Assembly (NCBI RefSeq): GCF_000711295.1
Contig: NZ_JOMJ01000003.1
Location: 1,189,501-1,253,500 of the forward strand
Direction of reading: 5' to 3'
Origin: Desulfohalovibrio reitneri
GTDB lineage: Bacteria > Desulfobacterota > Desulfovibrionia > Desulfovibrionales > Desulfovibrionaceae
DNA length: 64,000 nucleotides
Each line of letters starts with the position of its first letter. Position 1 is the stretch's first letter. Below, piece after piece: positions 1 through 10,165 of the stretch. A model generated the notes under the pieces. That model was not told where the DNA came from. It did no database searches and saw only the letters and a program-made list of their open reading frames with translations. Made by a program: the position numbers and the translations under genes.

Positions 1-202
1 TGTAGAGCTCCACCCGGCATGGTTCGCGCAAGGCCTCCAGGGCCTCGATCACGGCCAAAAGCTCCATGCGGTTATTGGTGGTGCGGCCGTACCCGCCGTG
101 CAGTTCCTTTTCCGAGCCGCTGTACTCAAGCAGCGCGCACCAGCCGCCCGGCCCCGGGTTGCCCAGGCACGAGCCGTCCGTATGGACGCGGACCTCTTTC
201 AC
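1..202 (-). CDS. rnhA: ribonuclease HI, N-terminal part, cut by window edge
   Basis: The first 67 codons of a type 1 ribonuclease H, which degrades the RNA strand of RNA:DNA hybrids. Visible are the opening [14 protein letters not shown] motif with the first catalytic Asp at residue 9 and the [13 protein letters not shown] motif with the catalytic Glu at residue 47. The remaining active-site residues lie outside the window. The start is taken as GTG at 202; it overlaps the stop of the upstream membrane-protein gene as GTGA, which suggests translational coupling. No ATG gives a better start. Confidence 0.9.
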   Translation of the reverse strand, partial: MKEVRVHTDGSCLGNPGPGGWCALLEYSGSEKELHGGYGRTTNNRMELLAVIEALEALREPCRVELY

Positions 203-732
203 GATGGATTTTCCCCCTCCCGCACAGCGGGGTCTTTTCCTGAAATTTCCTCCAGCCGCTCCCATATGGCGGCCAGCAGCAGCACCAGGCCGCTCTGCCA
301 CTCCTCGTCTTGCCAAAAATCATTCAGATGGTTGGCGCGCAGGTCGTCCAGAAACTCCTCACCCAGGGCCGACCCCAAAAGCGGAGGCAGCCGCAGCACG
401 ATTTCTTCACTGGCGGGCGAAAGCCCCACGTAGAGCGTCTTCTGGTCCGACTCGGGCCGCGGCGCCGGCCCTTCCACCACCCGCAGCCTGAAGGAGATGC
501 CGTAGCGGGAGTGCAGGGCGTCGCGGAATCCCTTCACGAAGGAGAGCTGCTCGTCCGAGAGGTAGCCACCGGTGTCGGCCACGTCCTGCTTGCGCTCTAT
601 CTCGGAGATGACCCGCTGGTTGTTCTCCCAAAAGGCCCAGATGACGGCCGCGAAGATGGCGAAAAGCGCCACGATGCGGATGAACCGCTCCAGGCCGGAG
701 GACTGCTTGAGGGAGGGAAAGAGTCTGGACAT
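199..732 (-). CDS. membrane-anchored TPM-like domain protein
   Basis: A 177-residue protein with one hydrophobic segment at about residues 17-35 followed by a soluble domain. The spacing of short hydrophobic strands, the central VGLSP segment and the C-terminal helix with [12 protein letters not shown] resemble the TPM (YgcG/psb32) fold found in membrane-anchored proteins of envelope maintenance. This is a pattern judgement, not a search result, and the function is unknown. It lies downstream of gapA but a terminator-like hairpin separates the two, and it is coupled to rnhA by the GTGA overlap. The start at 732 places the hydrophobic segment close to the N-terminus. Confidence 0.7.
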   Translation of the reverse strand: MSRLFPSLKQSSGLERFIRIVALFAIFAAVIWAFWENNQRVISEIERKQDVADTGGYLSDEQLSFVKGFRDALHSRYGISFRLRVVEGPAPRPESDQKTLYVGLSPASEEIVLRLPPLLGSALGEEFLDDLRANHLNDFWQDEEWQSGLVLLLAAIWERLEEISGKDPAVREGENPS

Positions 733-807
733 GGGATGAACCGCTCCGTGGGCGAGCCCATACTGTACCGCAACGCCCCCGATGGCAAGGGCCTCGGCCG
801 GGGGAAC

Positions 808-842
808 GAAAACGGGCGGCGTCCGCGTGGGGACGCCGCCCG
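808..842 (-). terminator. terminator-like hairpin after gapA
   Basis: An inverted repeat with 12-bp arms at 813-824 and 831-842 (CGGGCGGCGTCC and its complement) and a 6-nt loop lies just beyond the gapA stop. On the minus strand it is followed by TTTTCG. The T run is short, so termination may be partial. Confidence 0.6.
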
Positions 843-872
843 GTCGTTGCGGATGTTGGCTTCCCGGCGGGC

Positions 873-1862
873 CTACAGGGAGGCGGCCACCTTCTTCACC
901 AGCCGCAGCAGCTGGTGGGTGAAGCCGGCCTCGTTGTCGTACCAGACGATGACCTTGACCTGGGTGCCGCCCTGCACGCGGGTGCACAGGCCGTCCACCA
1001 CTCCTCCGTGGGTGTCCCCGATGTAGTCGCAGGAAACCAGCGGAATCTCGGTGTAGCCCAGGTGCTCGTCTGCCGCGTCCTTGAAGGCCTGGTTGACCTC
1101 GTCAGCGGTGGTGGCCTTGTCCACCTCCACCACCAAGTCCACCAGGGAGCCGTCCGGGGTAGGCACGCGCACGGCCATGCCGTCCAGCTTGCCGTCCAGC
1201 TCGGGCAGCACCAGGCCCACGGCCTTGGCCGCGCCGGTGGTGGTGGGCAGCATGGACACGGCCGCGGCCCGGCCACGGCGCAGGTCCTTGTGGGAGCCGT
1301 CCAGAATGCGCTGGCTCATGGTGTAGGAGTGCACGGTGGTCATCTGGCCGTGCTTGATGCCGAACTTCTCGTGCAGCACCTTGGCCGCGGGGGCCAGGCA
1401 GTTGGTGGTGCAGGAGGCGTTGGAGACGATTTTGTGGGCAGCGGGGTCGTAGTCGTCGTCGTTGACGCCCATGACCACGGTCACGTCCGGCTTCTTGCCC
1501 GGCGCGGAAATGACCACCTTCTTGGCGCCGCAGGCCAGGTGCTTCTCGCAGGACTCGCGGTCGGTGAACTTGCCGGTGGACTCCACCACCAAGTCGCACC
1601 CCTCGTCGCCCCAGGTCCACTCACCCGGCGCGTTGCGGGTGACTTTTATCTTGCGGCCGGCGATGACGATGCCCTCGTCCCAGGTGCCGACCTCACCGGG
1701 GAAGGTGCCGTGCACGGAGTCGTACTTGAAGAGGTGGGCCAGATCCTCGTTGGAGGCGCGGGCGTTGATTACGCCCAGCTCGAGCGTGCCGTCCTCCGCC
1801 ATGATGCGCGCCAGATAGCGTCCGATGCGGCCCCAGCCGTTCATGCCGATGCGTACGGGCAT
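873..1862 (-). CDS. gapA: glyceraldehyde-3-phosphate dehydrogenase, type I
   Basis: NAD(P)-dependent oxidative phosphorylation of glyceraldehyde-3-phosphate in glycolysis and its reverse in gluconeogenesis. The 329-residue protein has full family length. The N-terminal GMNGWGRIGR is the dinucleotide-binding loop; SNASCTTNCLAP holds catalytic Cys151, and His178 in TTVHSYT is its partner. The C-terminal WYDNEAGF motif is present. It follows fba by 79 bp on the same strand, so the two probably form a glycolytic operon from the promoter upstream of fba. The ATG at 1862 is the only sensible start. Confidence 0.97.
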   Translation of the reverse strand: MPVRIGMNGWGRIGRYLARIMAEDGTLELGVINARASNEDLAHLFKYDSVHGTFPGEVGTWDEGIVIAGRKIKVTRNAPGEWTWGDEGCDLVVESTGKFTDRESCEKHLACGAKKVVISAPGKKPDVTVVMGVNDDDYDPAAHKIVSNASCTTNCLAPAAKVLHEKFGIKHGQMTTVHSYTMSQRILDGSHKDLRRGRAAAVSMLPTTTGAAKAVGLVLPELDGKLDGMAVRVPTPDGSLVDLVVEVDKATTADEVNQAFKDAADEHLGYTEIPLVSCDYIGDTHGGVVDGLCTRVQGGTQVKVIVWYDNEAGFTHQLLRLVKKVAASL

Positions 1863-1941
1863 ATGTTCTTCCCTCGCTGTTGTGGGGTGAGTGTTTCAGC
1901 GTATTTTTCTCGCACGGGCCGCCTCCGCGGGCCATGACAAA

Positions 1942-2883
<942 letters not shown>

Positions 2884-2898
2884 TTATTGGGAATATCG

Positions 2899-2922
2899 GC
2901 GCGGTGGCCGGGACCACCGCGC
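2899..2922 (-). promoter_or_regulatory. perfect dyad in the fba leader
   Basis: Two perfect 9-bp arms, GCGCGGTGG at 2899-2907 and its complement at 2914-2922, are separated by six bases. The dyad sits between the predicted fba promoter and the fba ribosome-binding site. It could be an operator for a transcription factor or an RNA hairpin in the leader; the sequence alone does not decide. There is no T run, so it is not a simple terminator. Confidence 0.5.
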
Positions 2923-2935
2923 GTAAATACCATCA

Positions 2936-2966
2936 ATTATGTATCCGGGGGCGTGGCGGCTGTCAA
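2936..2966 (-). promoter_or_regulatory. candidate sigma-70 promoter for fba-gapA
   Basis: On the minus strand a perfect TTGACA (2961-2966) is followed by TACATAAT. Read as CATAAT (2936-2941) the spacer is 19 bp; read as TACATA (2938-2943) it is 17 bp. The start point would lie about 60 bp before the fba ATG, leaving the dyad in the leader. Confidence 0.45.
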
Positions 2967-3131
2967 CGAACCGTGAACAAGGGACCGGAGTCACACGCTT
3001 TCCCCCGTCGTCCTTGCCAAAACCGACCTGAGCGGGCACAACATGAAGCATGACCCGTGAAGGGGCCTTCCCGACCGCGGCGAATCAACGCCCCGGGCCG
3101 CCCCCGCCGGGAGACCAGACGAGAGGTGACG

Positions 3132-4349
3132 ATGACCGAGATAGCGCGGATGGAAATCCGCAGCCTCAAGGAGTTCTACCGGCTCATGGCCGCCACCCGG
3201 GAGGTGCGGCTGGAGGCCGTTTCCGCCATTCTCGACGGGGGAGAACCGCCGGTCGAGGCGGCCGAGTCCCTGGAGAACGCCCTGGCCGCCCTGCGCGGCC
3301 TGCCCCACGAGGACGGCAAGGCCAGGCTGGACCTGGACGGCGAGCGCACCGTGCTGGCCGACCTGACCTATGAGACTACGGAACTGGACAAGGACATCGT
3401 CTATTTCCGCCAGGGGGAAAAGGCGCTGCTGGACCGGCTGGCCGAGGACCACCCCGCCCTGCCGGAGGAAGTCGAGCGGCTGGCCGAGCCGCTGGCGGGC
3501 AAACGATTCACCACATTCATCACCGACCGCGACGGCACCACCAACAACTACTGCGGCCGCTACCGCTCCTCGGTGCAGTCGGCCTACAACGCTGTCTTTC
3601 TGACCCGCTTCGCCCGGGCCAGGGTGGACAACCCCGTGTTCATCACCTCCGCGCCCCTGTCGGACTTCGGCATACTCGACGTCAGCGTCAACCCGGAGCA
3701 CAGCTTCATCTATGGCGCCTCCAAGGGGCGGGAGTTCCTTGATTTGTCCGGCAACCGGCGGGCCTACCCCGTGGACCCGGACAAGCAGGCCCTGCTGGAC
3801 CGGCTCAACGCCGAGCTGACCCTGCTTCTGGAACGGCCCGGCTACGAGCGCTTCGGCCTCATCGGCTCGGGGCTGCAGTTCAAGTTCGGCCAGACCACCG
3901 TGGCCCGGCAGGACGTCACCGGTTCCATTCCCGAGGAGGAGTCCCGCTCCTTCCTCAAGGCCGTGTCCGGGCTTGTGCGGCAGATAGACCCGGACAACGA
4001 GAACTTCCGCATCGAGGACACCGGCCTGGACATCGAAATCATCCTGACCATCGAGGGCGAGGGCGGGGTGAAGGATTTCGACAAGGGCGACGCCATCCGC
4101 TACCTGACCGGGGAACTGGGCATAGACATGGCCGACGGCCCCCACCTCGTCTGCGGCGACACCGCCTCGGACCTGCCCATGCTGGCGGCGGTGCGTGAAA
4201 TGTGCCCCAAGGAGACCGCCTGTCTGCTGGTCACGCAAAAGGACGACCTGGCCCGGCGCACCCGCGAGGCCTGCCCCCAGGCGCTCATCGCCCCCGTGCC
4301 CGACGTGCTGGTGGCCCTGTGCAACCGCCTGGCCCAAGAGGAGGAATAG
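3132..4349 (+). CDS. HAD-superfamily sugar phosphatase, trehalose-6-phosphate phosphatase-like
   Basis: A 405-residue protein with HAD motif I as TDRDGT (Asp132, Asp134), motif II in FITSAP and motif IV as GDTASD at about residues 342-347, so the catalytic Asp nucleophile and metal ligands are present. The extra N-terminal 120 residues are helical and unassigned. The gene lies 5 bp before a GH65 phosphorylase/beta-phosphoglucomutase fusion, which suggests dephosphorylation of trehalose-6-phosphate or a similar phosphorylated disaccharide. The substrate is an inference. The start at 3132 follows GAGAGGTGACG; an upstream in-frame ATG at 3057 would add an Arg/Pro-rich tail without a ribosome site. 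Confidence 0.75.
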   Translation: MTEIARMEIRSLKEFYRLMAATREVRLEAVSAILDGGEPPVEAAESLENALAALRGLPHEDGKARLDLDGERTVLADLTYETTELDKDIVYFRQGEKALLDRLAEDHPALPEEVERLAEPLAGKRFTTFITDRDGTTNNYCGRYRSSVQSAYNAVFLTRFARARVDNPVFITSAPLSDFGILDVSVNPEHSFIYGASKGREFLDLSGNRRAYPVDPDKQALLDRLNAELTLLLERPGYERFGLIGSGLQFKFGQTTVARQDVTGSIPEEESRSFLKAVSGLVRQIDPDNENFRIEDTGLDIEIILTIEGEGGVKDFDKGDAIRYLTGELGIDMADGPHLVCGDTASDLPMLAAVREMCPKETACLLVTQKDDLARRTREACPQALIAPVPDVLVALCNRLAQEEE

Positions 4350-4354
4350 CCCGG

Positions 4355-7300
4355 ATGTTCACCACCGAAGTCAAAGGCGTGGTATTCGACCTCGACGGCG
4401 TCATCACCGACACCGCCGGGGTGCACGCCGACTCCTGGGAGAAAATGTTCAACGACTTCCTCCAGGACTACGCCGAGCGCAACAACGTCCCCTTCCTGCC
4501 ATTCGACAAGTACGACGACTACCAGAAGTATGTGGACGGCAAGCCCCGCTACGCCGGAGTGAAGAGTTTTCTGGAGTCCCGGGGCATCAAGCTGTCCTAC
4601 GGCACCCCGGAGGACTCCCCGGACGAGGAGACCATCTGCGGCCTGGGCAACCGCAAAAACGACATCTTCCAGGCGATTCTCAAGGAAAAGGGACCGGAGG
4701 TCTTTCAGACCTCGGTGGCGTTCGTGGAATCCCTGCGCGCCGAGGGCCTGAAGGTGGCCGTGGCCTCTTCCTCCAAGAACGCCCGCCTGGTGCTGGAGCT
4801 GGCCGGGCTGGACGGGCTCTTCGACACCGTGGTGGGCGGCATCCGCTCGGCTGAACTGCAACTGGCCGGCAAGCCTGAACCGGACATCTTCGTCACCGCG
4901 GCCAAGGAGCTGGGCCTGTGGCCCGGCGAGTGCATGGTGGTGGAGGACGCCATCTCCGGCGTGCAGGCCGGCCGGGCCGGAAACTTCGGCCTGGTGCTGG
5001 GCGTCTCCAGGACCACCTCGCCGGAGCTTTTGCGCCGCTTCGGCGCGGACAAGGTGGTGCAGGACCTCTCGGAAATCCCCCTGGACGAGATCCACAAATG
5101 GTTTCTGCACGGCATCGAGAAGGACTCCTGGCGGCTGACCTACGAGGGCTTCGACCCGGGCGACGAGAAATTGCGCGAGACCCTGACCACCGTGGGCAAC
5201 GGCTTCATGGCCACCCGGGGCTCCTTCGAGTCCGAGTCCGCCTCCTTCAACTTCTATCCCGGCACCTACATCGCGGGCATGTTCAACAAGCTGCCCAGCG
5301 AGGTCCACGGCCGCACCATCTACAACAACGACTTCGTCAACTGCCCCAACTGGACGGCGGTGGAGATCAAGATCGGCACCTCCGACTTCAAGAGCCCCCT
5401 GTCCATGGAGCTTTTGAACTACACCCACGCCCTGGACATGAAGAAGGGCGTGATGATGCGCACCATCATTTGCCGCGACGGCCTGGGGCGGCTCATTCGG
5501 CTGCACACCAAGCGGTTCGTGTCCATGGCCAACCGCAACCTGGCCTGCCAGCAGTTCTGCATCACCCCGCTCAATTTCTCGGACACCGTGACCATCCGCT
5601 CCTCCCTGGACGGCAATGTCATCAACGCCGGGGTGGCCCGCTACCGGGCGCTGTCATCCAACCACCTGGACTTGATGGGCTTGGGAGCCACCGACGACGG
5701 CGTCAGCCTGCACGTCAAGACCAAGGCCTCGAACTACCATTTGGTCATGCGGGCCAAGACCCGCGCCTTCGAGAACCAAAAGGAGATCCCCCTGGCCAAG
5801 CGGGTGGTCATTGACGGGGCGCGCATCAGCGAGGAGATGGACGTTTCCCTGCGCGAGTCGGCCACCTGCACCTTCGAGAAGCTGGTGGCCGTGCACACCA
5901 CCCTGGAGGAGGAAACCCCCATCCCGGAGGAGGCGGAGCAGGCCGCCATCAAGACCCTCGACGGCATCCGAACCTTCCGCCAGGCCAAGACCCCGCACGC
6001 CCGGGCCTGGGAGAAGCTGTGGGAGAAGGCCGACATCGTGGTCGGCGGGGACCGTTTCGTGCAGAAAGTGACCCGGCTGCACATCTTCCACCTGCTGAGC
6101 ACGGCCTCGCCCCACAACACCGACCTCGACGCGGGCATGCCCGCGCGCGGGCTGCACGGCGAGGCCTACCGGGGCCACATCTTCTGGGACGAACTCTACA
6201 TCCTGCCCTTCTTCGACCTCAATTTCCCGGACATCGCCAAGGCGTTGCTCACCTACCGGGTCAAGCGGCTGGACGCGGCCAGGGAATACGCCCGCAGCAT
6301 CGGCGCGGAAGGGGCCATGTACCCCTGGCAGACCGCGGACGACGGCGGCGAGGAGACCCAGGAGGTGCATTACAACCCCGAGTCGGACAGCTGGGGGCCG
6401 GACCTCTCGCGGCGGCAGCGCCACGTCTCCATCGCCATCTTCTACAACTTCTGGCGCTACTACACGATCTCCGGGGACAAGACCTTCCTGCGCGACAACG
6501 GCGCGGAGGTCATGCTGGCCATCGCCCGCTTCTGGGCCTCCATCGCCAGCCTGGAGGAGGACGGCCGCTACCACATCCGGGGCGTCATGGGCCCGGACGA
6601 ATTCCACGAGAAGATGCCCGATTCGGACGAGCCGGGGCTTTCGGACAACGCCTACACCAACATCATGGTGGTCTGGCTCATGGAGAAGGCCCTCTCCCTG
6701 ATGGATATCCTGCCCAGGCAGACCCGCGACCGCCTGCTGGAGGAGATGAACCTCACCGAGGAGGAAACGGCCAAGTGGCGGGACATGACCCGGCGCATGA
6801 AGGTCATCATCGACGAGTCCGGCGTCATCTCCCAGTTCGAGGGCTACATGGACCTCGACGAGTTGGACTGGGACCACTACCGCCGCCACTACTACTCCAT
6901 CCACCGCATGGACCGCATCCTCAAGGCCGAGGGCGACAGCCCCGACCACTACAAGGTGGCCAAGCAGGCGGACGTGCTCATGACCTGGTACGTCCTCTCC
7001 CCCGAATCCGTGGCCCGCATCCTGGAGCAGCTGGGCTACCCGGTTGAGGACCCCTACGAGCTGCTGCGGGTCAACTACGACTACTACAAGCCGCGCACAT
7101 CCCACGGCTCCACCCTGTCCAAGGTGGTGCACGCCGTGGTTTCCAACTTCATCAACCGCACCGAGTCCGCCTGGGACTGGTTCCTGGAGGCCATGCGCTC
7201 GGACCTGTTCGACACCCAGGGCGGCACCACCATCGAGGGCATCCACACCGGCGTCATGGCCGGAACCCTCATGACCATCGTGCGCTACTTCGCCGGGGTG

Positions 7301-7546
7301 GAGGTCCACTCCAAGCAGCCCATCATCAACCCCTCGCCCCCGCCGCACTTCAACGGCCTGGCCCTGCGCTTCTGCCACCGCCGCGTGTGGTACAATCTGC
7401 GCATCGGCCGCGAGAGCATGAAGATGTGGCTGGAGAGCGACCGCCGCACCCAGTCCGTGTTCCAGTACAAGGGCGAGATGATCTCCCTGCCGCCCGGCGA
7501 GGTGGTGGAACTGCCCCTGGACGGCGTGGACGGAAAGCCGGAATAG
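4355..7546 (+). CDS. bifunctional beta-phosphoglucomutase / GH65 disaccharide phosphorylase
   Basis: A 1063-residue fusion. Residues 1 to about 240 are a HAD beta-phosphoglucomutase: FDLDGVITDT (Asp12 and Asp14), an SSSKNA motif II, GKPEPDIF and VVEDAISGVQA. The rest is a GH65 alpha/alpha-barrel phosphorylase with GPDEFH (general acid Glu749) and the phosphate-binding HGSTLS near residue 917. GH65 enzymes split trehalose, maltose or kojibiose with phosphate to glucose and beta-glucose-1-phosphate, and the mutase then makes glucose-6-phosphate, so both steps are on one chain. Because of the phosphatase upstream I favour trehalose; maltose and kojibiose remain possible. A strong terminator follows. 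Confidence 0.88.
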   Translation: MFTTEVKGVVFDLDGVITDTAGVHADSWEKMFNDFLQDYAERNNVPFLPFDKYDDYQKYVDGKPRYAGVKSFLESRGIKLSYGTPEDSPDEETICGLGNRKNDIFQAILKEKGPEVFQTSVAFVESLRAEGLKVAVASSSKNARLVLELAGLDGLFDTVVGGIRSAELQLAGKPEPDIFVTAAKELGLWPGECMVVEDAISGVQAGRAGNFGLVLGVSRTTSPELLRRFGADKVVQDLSEIPLDEIHKWFLHGIEKDSWRLTYEGFDPGDEKLRETLTTVGNGFMATRGSFESESASFNFYPGTYIAGMFNKLPSEVHGRTIYNNDFVNCPNWTAVEIKIGTSDFKSPLSMELLNYTHALDMKKGVMMRTIICRDGLGRLIRLHTKRFVSMANRNLACQQFCITPLNFSDTVTIRSSLDGNVINAGVARYRALSSNHLDLMGLGATDDGVSLHVKTKASNYHLVMRAKTRAFENQKEIPLAKRVVIDGARISEEMDVSLRESATCTFEKLVAVHTTLEEETPIPEEAEQAAIKTLDGIRTFRQAKTPHARAWEKLWEKADIVVGGDRFVQKVTRLHIFHLLSTASPHNTDLDAGMPARGLHGEAYRGHIFWDELYILPFFDLNFPDIAKALLTYRVKRLDAAREYARSIGAEGAMYPWQTADDGGEETQEVHYNPESDSWGPDLSRRQRHVSIAIFYNFWRYYTISGDKTFLRDNGAEVMLAIARFWASIASLEEDGRYHIRGVMGPDEFHEKMPDSDEPGLSDNAYTNIMVVWLMEKALSLMDILPRQTRDRLLEEMNLTEEETAKWRDMTRRMKVIIDESGVISQFEGYMDLDELDWDHYRRHYYSIHRMDRILKAEGDSPDHYKVAKQADVLMTWYVLSPESVARILEQLGYPVEDPYELLRVNYDYYKPRTSHGSTLSKVVHAVVSNFINRTESAWDWFLEAMRSDLFDTQGGTTIEGIHTGVMAGTLMTIVRYFAGVEVHSKQPIINPSPPPHFNGLALRFCHRRVWYNLRIGRESMKMWLESDRRTQSVFQYKGEMISLPPGEVVELPLDGVDGKPE

Positions 7547-7561
7547 GCCGGGCGGAAAATG

Positions 7562-7610
7562 GACGTAAAAAAGGGCGCTCCCCCGACGGGGGAGCGCCCT
7601 TTTTTACGTC
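7562..7610. terminator. strong bidirectional intrinsic terminator
   Basis: Perfect inverted repeat with 23-bp arms (7562-7584 and 7588-7610) and a 3-nt loop. The G/C-rich core is flanked by A6 on the left and T6 on the right, so it can end transcripts from both the GH65 operon and the convergent surE-lipoprotein operon. Confidence 0.92.
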
Positions 7611-7628
7611 TCGTTGGCCCTGTCCGGG

Positions 7629-8189
7629 CTACTGCTCGGAGCCGGGCATCTTGGGTTCGGGCTGCTGGCCCTCGCCCTCGCCCTCGGGCGCCTTGAGAGT
7701 GACGTCCACGTCCATCTCGTCCATGGCCTTGATGACGTCTGGGGTGACGTCGGCCGAGGGGGCGTAGGCCATGACCTGGTCCTTGACCAGGACGGCGGTC
7801 AGGCCCTTCTCCTGGCGAATCCGCTCCACGACCTTCTCGAAGGCCTGGCCGATCTGCTGGTTGAGGCGCTGCTGGGCCTGGGACAGCTCGTCGCGGGCCT
7901 GTCCCACGGCCTGCTGCATGGCCTTGCGCTGCTCCTGGGTGGCGTTCTCGCCCATGTCGGCCTGCATGGACTGCAGCTCGCCGGAGAGGTTTTCGCTCAT
8001 CTCCTTGAGCCCGGCCATGCCCTCCTTGGCCACGGCGCTGTCCTCCATCACCTTCTTGGCGTCCACCACGCCGATGGCGGGGGCCGCGTCCTTGGCCCCG
8101 GACTGTCCGCCCTGGTTGCACCCGGTGAGGAAAAGACCCAACAAAAGGGCGGCCAGCAGCAGCATCGGAAGTTTGTACGTGTTTCTCAT
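7629..8189 (-). CDS. OmpH/Skp-like periplasmic lipoprotein
   Basis: A 186-residue lipoprotein: basic N-terminus, hydrophobic core and lipobox LTGC. The mature part opens with IGVVDAKKVMEDSA, the beta-strand typical of OmpH/Skp chaperones, continues with a long Gln/Glu/Met-rich helical hairpin and ends with a short strand pair containing VMAYAPSADVTPDVIKAMD. That is the jellyfish-type holdase plan for outer-membrane proteins, although here it is lipid-anchored. The ATG at 8189 overlaps the surE stop as ATGA, so the pair is a translationally coupled operon. The C-terminal tail is rich in Glu, Gly and Pro. Confidence 0.8.
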   Translation of the reverse strand: MRNTYKLPMLLLAALLLGLFLTGCNQGGQSGAKDAAPAIGVVDAKKVMEDSAVAKEGMAGLKEMSENLSGELQSMQADMGENATQEQRKAMQQAVGQARDELSQAQQRLNQQIGQAFEKVVERIRQEKGLTAVLVKDQVMAYAPSADVTPDVIKAMDEMDVDVTLKAPEGEGEGQQPEPKMPGSEQ

Positions 8190-8950
8190 TTCGCCTCCGT
8201 TTGGCAACTTTTCAAAAGCAGGTCCATCACCTCATAGTCGGTGAAATCGAACCTGAGGGGGGTCAGGGTGATCCAGCCTTCGGTGAGCAGGGCGCGGTCG
8301 GTGTCCTCGCTCAGCTGTTCGGGCGGGATGACCCCGTCCAGCCAGTAGTAGGGCCTGCCGCGCGGGTCCTGGCGCTGGTCGTACCAGTCGCGGTAGGGGG
8401 CCCGGGTGTGGCGGCAGACCTTCAGTCCCTTGACCTGCTCGATGGGCAGGTCGGGGAAATTCATGTTCAGGACGCAGCGTTCGCGCAGTCCCTCCCAGGA
8501 CATGGAGGCCACGAAATCCGCCAGATAACGGGCCTGTCCGGAAAGGTCCTCGGGGTTGAAGCCGTCGAAGGAGACGGCCATGGAGGGCAACCGCATGAGC
8601 GCGCCCTCCGTGGCAGCGGAGACCGTGCCGGAGTAGAGGATGTCCACCCCGCAGTTGCCCCCGGCGTTGATGCCGGAGACCACCAGGTCCGGCTTGCCCT
8701 CCATGAGGGAGGACAGCCCCAGCTTGACGCAGTCCGCCGGAGTTCCGGAAACGCCGAAGCCCCGGAAGCCGTTCTCCTTGAAGTTCTTCACCCGCAGGGG
8801 CTGGGACAGGGTCACGGCGTGCCCCACGGCGCTCATCTCGGAGATGGGCGCCACGCAGACCACCTCGTGCCCCGCCTCCTTCATGGCCTTGTACACGGCG
8901 CGCAGGCCAACCGCCTGGATGCCGTCGTCGTTGGTCAAGAGTATCCGCAT
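8186..8950 (-). CDS. surE: 5'/3'-nucleotidase SurE
   Basis: Metal-dependent survival protein nucleotidase that dephosphorylates nucleoside 5'- and 3'-monophosphates. The 254-residue length fits the family. The N-terminal MRILLTNDDGI carries the metal ligands Asp8 and Asp9, and SGINAGGNCG and YSGTVSAATEG are the other active-site loops. The start at 8950 is fixed by the conserved N-terminus; an open extension upstream to 9067 has no homologous look. It is co-transcribed with the OmpH-like lipoprotein. Confidence 0.95.
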   Translation of the reverse strand: MRILLTNDDGIQAVGLRAVYKAMKEAGHEVVCVAPISEMSAVGHAVTLSQPLRVKNFKENGFRGFGVSGTPADCVKLGLSSLMEGKPDLVVSGINAGGNCGVDILYSGTVSAATEGALMRLPSMAVSFDGFNPEDLSGQARYLADFVASMSWEGLRERCVLNMNFPDLPIEQVKGLKVCRHTRAPYRDWYDQRQDPRGRPYYWLDGVIPPEQLSEDTDRALLTEGWITLTPLRFDFTDYEVMDLLLKSCQTEAK

Positions 8951-9142
8951 CGTTCTCCTCTCCGGGGGGGGAACCGCCCGCCCGGAACAAATCGGCCCCG
9001 CTTCGGGGCCGATGGCGTTTCGCGTTTGCCGGGGCTCACATTGACAATCCGGCATCTTTGGGGGCACACCTTGCCTTCAAGCCGGACCGGGGAAAGCCCA
9101 AGGCACCCCTTGTAGTCATCCCGGCCATAATCTGCAAGGACC

Positions 9143-10165
9143 ATGCCCCAGAAATCCGCCTACATCAGGGACTTCACCCCGGGAAGCCACGTCTCGGACC
9201 TGTTCCTCATCTCCGAGGCCAGGCTGGGCCAATCGCGCAACGGTCCCTTCTGGAACCTGCTGCTGTCCGACGCCTCCGGGAGGGTGGAGGCCAAGATATG
9301 GTCACCGCTGTCCCAGCGCTTCGAGGGGCTGGCCTCCGGACAGGTGGTGCGCGCCTCCGGCCAGGTGGAGGTCTTTCGGGAGAAGAACCAGCTCAACATC
9401 CGCGAGATGGAGGTTCTCGACGAGCCGGACCACGACCTGCTGCAAGGGCTTGTTCCGGTCTCCGAAGTGCCGCCCGTGGAGCTCATGGAGCGACTCGAGG
9501 ACCTGCTGCGCGAGCACCTGACCCACAAACCGTGGAAAACCTTCGTCTTTAAAGTGTTGAACGACGAGGAGGTGCGCGCCAGGATGCTGGCCGCGCCCGG
9601 AGCCAAGGCCATCCACCACGCCTACTCCGGCGGCCTGCTGGAGCACACCCTGGCCGTCTGCCGCATCTGCGCCAGCCTGGCCGCCCTGTACCCGGAGGTG
9701 GACAAGGAGGCGCTTTTGGCCGCCGCCGCCTTCCACGACCTGGGCAAGGCCTGGGAGCTGACCTCCGGCCCCGCCTCCGGCTACACCGCCGAGGGCCGCC
9801 TGCTGGGGCACATCAACCTCTGCCTGGAGATCCTGGAGCCCTTCTTCCGCCGCTGCAAGTCGCTGGACGAGGAGCTGGTGCTGCACTTCAAGCACATGAT
9901 CCTCTCCCACCACGGCGAGTACGAGTTCGGCTCGCCCAAGCGGCCCAAGACTTCCGAGGCCATGCTGCTCCACTACGCCGACCAGATCGACGCCAAGATG
10001 AACACCGTGGCCCAGGCCTTCGAGCCCGAGGCCGAACCCGGCGACTTCTCGCCCTTTGTGCGGGCCCTGGACCGCTTTCTCTACAAACCCGCCCGCACCC
10101 CCCGCAAGGACCGCCCCAAGGACGACAAGGAGCCGCCGCAGTGTTTGTTACCTTTGAAGGGATAG
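9143..10165 (+). CDS. OB-fold/HD-domain 3'-5' exoribonuclease, YhaM-like
   Basis: A 340-residue protein with an N-terminal OB-fold nucleic-acid-binding domain (about residues 15-105, with RVEAKIWSP) and a C-terminal HD phosphohydrolase domain with [18 protein letters not shown] and [11 protein letters not shown] metal-binding motifs. This order is that of YhaM/CbfA 3'-5' exonucleases. The basic C-terminal tail is unassigned. The last 25 bases overlap tmk, so the two genes are probably co-transcribed. Confidence 0.85.
   Translation: MPQKSAYIRDFTPGSHVSDLFLISEARLGQSRNGPFWNLLLSDASGRVEAKIWSPLSQRFEGLASGQVVRASGQVEVFREKNQLNIREMEVLDEPDHDLLQGLVPVSEVPPVELMERLEDLLREHLTHKPWKTFVFKVLNDEEVRARMLAAPGAKAIHHAYSGGLLEHTLAVCRICASLAALYPEVDKEALLAAAAFHDLGKAWELTSGPASGYTAEGRLLGHINLCLEILEPFFRRCKSLDEELVLHFKHMILSHHGEYEFGSPKRPKTSEAMLLHYADQIDAKMNTVAQAFEPEAEPGDFSPFVRALDRFLYKPARTPRKDRPKDDKEPPQCLLPLKG

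Noticed and set aside
3014-3042. TTGCCA-N17-CACAAC as promoter of the disaccharide operon
   Set aside because: The -10 matches only three of six positions; kept as a weak possibility and not annotated.
9041-9069. TTGACA box as promoter for the OB/HD-domain gene
   Set aside because: No acceptable -10 element at 16-18 bp spacing.
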